Below, in pieces: positions 43,151 to 47,703 of a DNA stretch of 47,703 nt (position 1 is its first letter; every line of letters begins with the position of its first letter). The notes beneath the pieces are model-generated. The model saw nothing but the letters and a program-made list of their open reading frames with translations, ran no database searches and was not told the origin of the DNA. The DNA is from an uncultured Bacteroidota bacterium (GTDB taxonomy: Bacteria > Bacteroidota > Bacteroidia > NS11-12g > UBA9320). The position numbers and the translations under genes were made by a program. The stretch covers positions 1 to 47,703 of the forward strand of contig CAJXBI010000008.1 of NCBI GenBank assembly GCA_913050005.1, read 5' to 3'.

Positions 43151-43759
43151 ATGAAAATCATCTGCATTGGACGAAATTATGTATCTCACGTAAAAGAATT
43201 AGGCAATGAGATTCCTAAAGAGCCCGTCCTATTTATGAAACCAGACTCTTCTATTTTTAGACAACGGGATGCTTTTTACATTCCTGACTGGACAAATGAG
43301 GTGCATTATGAAGCAGAAATTGTCATAAAAATAAATCGTCTAGGAAAAAATATTGAAGAAAAATTTGCCCTAAAATACTATTCACAATTTACTTTAGGTA
43401 TTGATTTTACTGCTCGTGATGTTCAAAAAAAATTAAAGGCTCAAGGGCTTCCCTGGGAAAAATCGAAAGCATTTGATCAAAGTGCTGTATTGGGGAAATA
43501 TATGAATGTTAACGATTACTCATTGGAAAACATCAATTTTGAACTAAAATTAAACGGTCATGTTGTACAATCAAGCAATACCAAAAACATGATTTATACT
43601 ATTCCACAAATCGTTAACCACTGTTCTGAATTTTTTACGCTAAAAATAGGAGATCTCATTTTTACAGGAACTCCAGATGGAGTAGGAAAAGTTAATGCAG
43701 GAGATGAACTAGAGGGTTTTATTGAAGGGGAAAAAGTACTTCATGTAAATATTCGATAG
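43151..43759 (+). CDS. Fumarylacetoacetate hydrolase family protein (FAHD1/YcgM-like acylpyruvase)
   Basis: 202 aa from ATG 43151; a TTG 7 codons upstream is less likely because family members begin directly with the IICIGRNY strand. The metal site uses Glu in VHYEAEIVI and neighbours. IGRNYVSHVKELG, FMKPDSSIF, GIDFTARDVQ and FTGTPDGVGKV are family blocks. Related enzymes hydrolyse acylpyruvates or decarboxylate oxaloacetate. It could also serve aromatic ring-cleavage products, but the catabolic island is 7 kb away. Confidence 0.92.
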   Translation: MKIICIGRNYVSHVKELGNEIPKEPVLFMKPDSSIFRQRDAFYIPDWTNEVHYEAEIVIKINRLGKNIEEKFALKYYSQFTLGIDFTARDVQKKLKAQGLPWEKSKAFDQSAVLGKYMNVNDYSLENINFELKLNGHVVQSSNTKNMIYTIPQIVNHCSEFFTLKIGDLIFTGTPDGVGKVNAGDELEGFIEGEKVLHVNIR

Positions 43760-43760
43760 G

Positions 43761-44108
43761 CTAGCCCATTAATAACCCCACAATTTTTTGATTCCTGAAT
43801 GCAATCCATTCATCGGCAAGATGAATTTGATATACCTTTCGCTTAAAATTAGAAAAAGGTTGTTCGAAGGTAAGAGCTTCAATTAATTCCGATTGATTCG
43901 AAAAATCTTCTACTGAATCTGTAAATGCTTGCATCATCCCAAATACTACCTTACTCTCCAAAGGCTCAAAAGCCTGATAATCAGTCCTTTTTTGTTCAGC
44001 CAACGAAATTGCTTCAGCTGAAAAAACTTCCTCCGTTTTTTTATTGACAAAACAGGTATAACCATTCCCTAAAATACTAGCTATCGCATCAAATGTTTCT
44101 TTTTTCAT
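43761..44108 (-). CDS. UPF0158 family protein
   Basis: 115 aa, soluble. The family pattern is visible as GYTCFVNKKTEEV near the start, FEPLESKVVFGMMQAF in the middle and QPFSNFKRKVYQ followed by DEWIAFR near the end. The family has no known function. It lies between the FAH-family gene (convergent, 1 base) and a small membrane gene 9 bases upstream on the same strand. Confidence 0.8.
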   Translation of the reverse strand: MKKETFDAIASILGNGYTCFVNKKTEEVFSAEAISLAEQKRTDYQAFEPLESKVVFGMMQAFTDSVEDFSNQSELIEALTFEQPFSNFKRKVYQIHLADEWIAFRNQKIVGLLMG

Positions 44109-44117
44109 AATATTTAT

Positions 44118-44573
44118 TTAGGGCCACAATGATCTTGATATTTCACCTCTAAACGGCCATGGAATCATAGCTATTATTAAAAGAAGTCCTAGAGTGAAAA
44201 AGACTAGAGAAAACCGATGCTTTTTAGCATCATGATTTGCTTTTTTTGATTTTGTACGCCCAACTTGAATTAAGATTGCAGCGATAAGCATACCAAAAAT
44301 ATGTTCTACTGTCCAAAATCGGAGGGATGAATCACCCATAATCTCTGTCATTTTACCTAATTTGTTGCCCCAACCTCTTGCTATGTATAATAAAAGACCA
44401 ATCAATATCTGCAAATGAACACTGGCGACAAAAAGAGTAGCTGATAAGTTATCACTCGGCGAATAGGATTGTTTTGATAAAAGACCACTAGCAGATTTTG
44501 TTACAGCATATAATCCGAAAAGTAAAACAGCCCAACGAAGAATGCTATGTACATTGATTAGAATATTGTCCAT
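44118..44573 (-). CDS. Four-helix membrane protein, cytochrome-b-like
   Basis: 151 aa with four predicted helices. His9 (INVHSILRW), His53 (SVHLQILIG) and His91 (EHIFGMLI) sit at helix positions suitable for heme ligation, and similar Bacteroidota proteins are annotated as cytochrome b. Heme binding is inferred. No cytochrome c or oxidoreductase genes are adjacent. It lies 23 bases downstream of the YqgE/AlgH gene and 9 before UPF0158, suggesting one transcript. Confidence 0.65.
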   Translation of the reverse strand: MDNILINVHSILRWAVLLFGLYAVTKSASGLLSKQSYSPSDNLSATLFVASVHLQILIGLLLYIARGWGNKLGKMTEIMGDSSLRFWTVEHIFGMLIAAILIQVGRTKSKKANHDAKKHRFSLVFFTLGLLLIIAMIPWPFRGEISRSLWP

Positions 44574-44596
44574 AAAATTGTATTCAAAGATAGGAA

Positions 44597-45148
44597 TTAG
44601 TTTAACAAAGGATTAATAGGCGAATTAGCCAGTAAAGCATCTTTACCTCCCTTGAGTTTTATGGCATATTTCCATAAATCTTTATCCCTCATCTGATGAT
44701 TGAAAATAACTTTTGTTGGAATATCTCCTATAATCCATGATTTTTCTGAAATTTCTAAATCCAGCTGATTTACAGCCCAACCACTATATCCCATAAAAAA
44801 CTTGAAATGACCTGGGTCATACTTCCCTAATTTTAGTCCTTCAATAATTTGATTAAAATCTCCACTAAAGAATACATTCTTTTTCAGTAAAACAGAGCCC
44901 TCAATGTCAGCATAGGAATGAATGCAATGCAATCCATCCAACTCTACTGGACCTCCCAGATAAACTGGCAAATCGATATGTAATAAATCAGGAACCAAAT
45001 GACTAATTAAATAATCCGATTTTTGATTGAGAATAAATCCTACCGAGCCTTCGTTATTGTGATCTGTTATTAAAATTACACTTCTTTCAAATGAAGGATC
45101 TTGTATAAATGGTTCTGAAATTAGTACTTTCCCTAATAATGTTCTCAT
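44597..45148 (-). CDS. YqgE/AlgH family protein
   Basis: 183 aa. Family blocks are GKVLISEPFIQDPSFERSVILI, GSVGFILNQ, LPVYLGGPVE and FFMGYSGWAVNQLDLEI, the last including the conserved GYAGWxxGQL-type motif. The function is not established; AlgH was first linked to alginate gene expression in Pseudomonas. The start codon overlaps the stop of the upstream Nramp-like gene by four bases. Confidence 0.93.
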   Translation of the reverse strand: MRTLLGKVLISEPFIQDPSFERSVILITDHNNEGSVGFILNQKSDYLISHLVPDLLHIDLPVYLGGPVELDGLHCIHSYADIEGSVLLKKNVFFSGDFNQIIEGLKLGKYDPGHFKFFMGYSGWAVNQLDLEISEKSWIIGDIPTKVIFNHQMRDKDLWKYAIKLKGGKDALLANSPINPLLN

Positions 45149-46359
45149 AAAAAAAAATTAAAAATTAAATACACAAAACTTAATACTCCTAGTACAAGAA
45201 TTCCAAGTATTGCTAATTTGTATTCAAATGACGACCAAAGCGCTGATGAATTCTCATCTATCTTAAACACTTTTATACATAACCAAGCAATTACTGGAGC
45301 TGTAAGAAACGATATGGTAGTTGCAAATGACACCATTTGTTTCATATCTTTTACAAAAAATAGGAGTAAAAATATAGTTCCACCAGCAAGGATATAGAGC
45401 CACAACGATTTGGAATGTAGCTTTTGGTTTAATTTCATTTTAATAGAAATTTCTTCCATAACTCTTGGCATAGCGTCAAAACACGTAATGGTAGTGCTAA
45501 ACATTGTTGTAAAAGCCGCAATAGTAATAATCCAGTAAAAACTTTCTCCAAGATTAGAAACGAATATATCAATGAGTTGTGAGGCAAATCCCCCGGCAGA
45601 AGCCTCAAAATTGATACCGGTTTGATAGAGTGTATGTGCTCCTAAAACTAAAAAGCAAATGCCTAGAAATGCTGTGCCATAAAATCCAATTTTGAAATCA
45701 AAATCAGAATTAAAGCTTTGCTCTTTTGGTTTTACCAATACCCAAATACTGTGCCAAATAGCAATGTCTAAAGGGGCAGGCATCCAACCCACAAACGTGA
45801 CTAAAAAACTCAAATCTTGATTGTTTTTTAATGAAAATGTAGACTGTGCCATAGCCGTATAATCGACATCATTTTGAAATGACAAGGAAAAAGCAATAAT
45901 TGTAGAAATTGATAAAACAATCATTACTACTTTCATCAAATGATCCATTATTTTGAATTTCCCAATTTGTAGGATGCTAAAGCAAACTATCAAAATTATA
46001 ATCGAAATACTTACAGTGTTGAATGTGACCCCAGTCATTTTTTGAACTAATCCCGCTGTAACTATGGTGACTGCTGCTTGAATCGTAAACATAGTAGTGA
46101 TCGTTAGTACACCAAGTATCCATATTGCCCAATTTCCGATTTCAGCAAAGCCATTTACCAAAGACTGATTGTGCTGTTTGGCATATCGAGGACCTAATAC
46201 AAAAAATGGATATTTGAGGATGTGAGCCAATATAATAGCTATAATCAGAATGTAACCATATTGGGCCCCAGCACGTGTACTTTGGACAAGATGAGACACC
46301 CCAACAGCAGCACCTGCATATAATAGACCGGGTCCTAACGATTTTAACTTACTTAGCAC
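45145..46359 (-). CDS. Nramp-like divalent metal transporter lacking the DPGN and MPH motifs
   Basis: 404 aa from GTG with about 11 predicted membrane helices. The N-terminal GPGLLYAGAAVGVSHLVQSTRAGAQYGY aligns in outline with Nramp TM1, but the metal-binding DPGN is replaced by AVGVSH. The TM6 segment reads VGWMPAPLDIAIW in place of the Ala-x-x-Met-Pro-His core. The overall fold and length fit the superfamily, but the substrate may not be Mn/Fe. It is coupled to the YqgE/AlgH gene (ATGA overlap). Confidence 0.82.
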   Translation of the reverse strand: MLSKLKSLGPGLLYAGAAVGVSHLVQSTRAGAQYGYILIIAIILAHILKYPFFVLGPRYAKQHNQSLVNGFAEIGNWAIWILGVLTITTMFTIQAAVTIVTAGLVQKMTGVTFNTVSISIIILIVCFSILQIGKFKIMDHLMKVVMIVLSISTIIAFSLSFQNDVDYTAMAQSTFSLKNNQDLSFLVTFVGWMPAPLDIAIWHSIWVLVKPKEQSFNSDFDFKIGFYGTAFLGICFLVLGAHTLYQTGINFEASAGGFASQLIDIFVSNLGESFYWIITIAAFTTMFSTTITCFDAMPRVMEEISIKMKLNQKLHSKSLWLYILAGGTIFLLLFFVKDMKQMVSFATTISFLTAPVIAWLCIKVFKIDENSSALWSSFEYKLAILGILVLGVLSFVYLIFNFFL

Positions 46360-46426
46360 TCCGTAAAAATAAAAAAGACCAACAATATGATGGTCTTTTC
46401 TCTAATTATTTAATTGAATCATAGGA

Positions 46427-47407
46427 TTAAATACGAGCTATTAAGTCTGCAACTCTGTTGCTATAACCAGCCTCGTTGTCATACCAACCCATAACTTTCA
46501 CTGTATTGCCATATACCATGGTAGTCATGGAATCAAAAATACACGAATGAGGATTACCAACAATATCAATACTTACAATAGGGTCTTCTGTATATTCTAG
46601 AATACCTTTCAAGTTTGTTTCGGATGCTTTTTTAAAAGCTGCATTCACCTCTTCTTTAGATGTTTCGCCTTTAAGTGTTACCACAAAATCGGTAGCACTC
46701 CCTGAAGGAGTTGGCACTCGAAGAGAATTTCCATTAAGTTTACCTGCCAAATGAGGCAAAACTAAACCCACCGCTTTCGCAGCACCTGTACTTGTAGGAA
46801 TGATATTAAGTGCTGCTGAACGTGCTCTTCTCAAATCTGAGTGAGGAGCATCCAATAATCGTTGATCTGAAGTATAAGAGTGTATTGTTGTCATGAATCC
46901 ACTTTCTACACCAATTAAATCGTCAAGTACTTTTACCATTGGAGCAAGGCAATTTGTTGTGCAACTTGCATTTGAGAGAATGACTTCTTCTCCCGATAAT
47001 GTATTGTCGTTTACGCCAAGAACTACCGTTTTGATATCGCCAGAAGCTGGAGCAGATATAACCACTTTTTTTGCTCCTGCCTCAATGTGCTTACTAGCTC
47101 CTTCAGGACTTCTAAAAAATCCTGTACTTTCTAAAACAACGTCGATGTCTAATTCTTTCCATGGAAGATTGGTAGGATCTCTTTCTGCAGTTGCTTTGAT
47201 AGAAACTCCATTCACTATAAGATGTGTATCTGTAAAATCTACAGTTCCATTGAATCTACCTTGAACTGAATCATATTTAAGGAGATGTGCTAGGGTCTTA
47301 TTATCGGTTAGGTCGTTGATGGCAACAACTTCTAAATTTGGCTTTTCAAGTAACACTTTAAAAGCTAATCTTCCAATTCTACCGAAACCATTGATAGCTA
47401 TTTTCAT
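46427..47407 (-). CDS. gap: Glyceraldehyde-3-phosphate dehydrogenase
   Basis: 326 aa. The N-terminal NAD-binding motif is INGFGRIGR (5-13) and the catalytic cysteine is Cys149 in [27 protein letters not shown] and [12 protein letters not shown] are family blocks. It oxidises glyceraldehyde-3-phosphate in glycolysis, or the reverse. The gene is monocistronic with a complete promoter. An inverted repeat overlapping the -7 element suggests regulation. Confidence 0.97.
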   Translation of the reverse strand: MKIAINGFGRIGRLAFKVLLEKPNLEVVAINDLTDNKTLAHLLKYDSVQGRFNGTVDFTDTHLIVNGVSIKATAERDPTNLPWKELDIDVVLESTGFFRSPEGASKHIEAGAKKVVISAPASGDIKTVVLGVNDNTLSGEEVILSNASCTTNCLAPMVKVLDDLIGVESGFMTTIHSYTSDQRLLDAPHSDLRRARSAALNIIPTSTGAAKAVGLVLPHLAGKLNGNSLRVPTPSGSATDFVVTLKGETSKEEVNAAFKKASETNLKGILEYTEDPIVSIDIVGNPHSCIFDSMTTMVYGNTVKVMGWYDNEAGYSNRVADLIARI

Positions 47408-47433
47408 AATAATATTTTGTTTGATTTTAATAT

Positions 47434-47450
47434 TTAGGTTGCAAACCTAA
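47434..47450. promoter_or_regulatory. Palindrome over the gap -7 element (possible operator)
   Basis: TTAGGTT and AACCTAA are perfect 7-base inverted arms around GCA. The palindrome covers the whole -7 element of the gap promoter, a placement expected for a repressor site. Confidence 0.45.
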
Positions 47451-47474
47451 CTATTTTTTAAAAATAGATTCAAA
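47442..47474 (-). promoter_or_regulatory. Promoter of gap
   Basis: On the minus strand TTTG (47474-47471), 21 bases, TAGGTTTG (47449-47442), about 35 bases before the ATG. Both elements match the Bacteroidota consensus. Confidence 0.6.
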
Positions 47475-47591
47475 ATATTTGATTCAAAAAAATAAATAAT
47501 TGTTTGATAAATTAAAGTTTAATATTTCTTTTGCATTCCCATTAGGTTAAATACATTTTTCATTCATTTTAAATAGTATTTAATATTGTCT

Positions 47592-47636
47592 TCCGAAGGT
47601 TTCGGAGCCGGACAGCACTTAGTTTCAAACTAAGTG
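47592..47636. repeat. Two inverted repeats in the leader of tRNA-Glu
   Basis: TCCGAA/TTCGGA (47592-47606, 3-base loop) is followed by CACTTAGTTT / AAACTAAGTG (47616-47636, 1-base centre). The second is perfect over 10 bp; as RNA it would be a 7 bp stem with a 7-base loop. No U-run follows. Confidence 0.6.
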
Positions 47637-47651
47637 ATACGAGCATAAATT

Positions 47652-47703
47652 GGCCCGTTCGTCTATCGGCTAGGACGCCAGGTTTTCATCCTGGTAAGAG
47701 GGG
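47652..47703 (+). tRNA. tRNA-Glu (UUC), 3' end outside the window
   Basis: The visible part has acceptor arm GGCCCGT, a D-arm with TCGGCTAGGAC, and anticodon stem CCAGG/CCTGG enclosing loop TTTTCAT, giving anticodon TTC. The rest, from the variable region on, lies beyond the window. Confidence 0.93.

Noticed and set aside
47608-47640. Apparent anticodon arm suggesting an extra tRNA (UCA forward or UGA reverse anticodon)
   Set aside because: Neither strand has a D-arm, T-arm or acceptor stem at the required distances, so only an inverted repeat is claimed.

Overview
The window is AT-rich bacterial DNA from the phylum Bacteroidota (Flavobacteriia/Cytophagia-like; a finer placement is not supported). 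The grounds are a type IX secretion C-terminal sorting domain, PKD-rich secreted proteins, an ECF sigma factor coupled to a membrane/beta-barrel protein, promoters of the Bacteroidota form TTTG-N17-21-TAnnTTTG, an rpmH-rnpA-yidD cluster, and near-absence of Shine-Dalgarno sequences. About 48 protein genes are packed tightly on both strands. I see no insertion sequence, prophage or CRISPR array. It reads as core chromosome with a few accessory-looking islands.

Layout. 1-3292: 3' truncated secreted M4 (thermolysin-type) metallopeptidase with PKD, CUB-like and repeated Ig/PKD-like modules. 3508-6171: persulfide dioxygenase-rhodanese protein (CstB type) followed by a MauE/DoxX-thioredoxin membrane protein. 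6172-8213: ECF sigma factor translationally coupled to an inner-membrane-anchored protein with a C-terminal beta-barrel. 8295-11022: T9SS cargo, galE, GNAT acetyltransferase. 11105-13516: accD, gcvH, VanZ, TonB. 13627-17070: PrxQ peroxiredoxin, M23 lipoprotein, two small conserved proteins. 17071-23067: tight minus-strand operon S41 protease - TauE/SafE - M28 peptidase - metF - rsgA. 23163-23951: yidD, rnpA, rpmH. 24089-30660: pepP, ALDH7-type dehydrogenase, beta-barrel protein, MscS channel, a radical SAM protein lacking one cluster cysteine, and a TPR protein.

30758-36441 is a small catabolic island. A three-gene operon encodes the lower meta-cleavage route (2-oxopent-4-enoate hydratase, acetylating acetaldehyde dehydrogenase, 4-hydroxy-2-oxovalerate aldolase). 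It is followed on the other strand by paaZ and an overlapping enoyl-CoA hydratase. Together these would take ring-cleavage products to pyruvate and acetyl-CoA, but no ring oxygenase is in the window. 36571-47407 holds a Cof-type HAD phosphatase, hflX, a possibly truncated small ORF, a membrane protein, frr, a histidine phosphatase, menI-menF (menaquinone), aat, an FAH-family hydrolase, UPF0158, a cytochrome-b-like protein, YqgE/AlgH, an atypical Nramp-like transporter and gap. The window ends inside a tRNA-Glu(UUC) gene preceded by two inverted repeats.

The most notable items are the radical SAM protein with Tyr in place of a [4Fe-4S] cysteine, the sigma factor plus trans-envelope barrel pair, the orphan aromatic lower-pathway island, the Nramp-like transporter without DPGN, and palindromic or overlapping promoter architectures. 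I did not find a clearly new multi-gene system.
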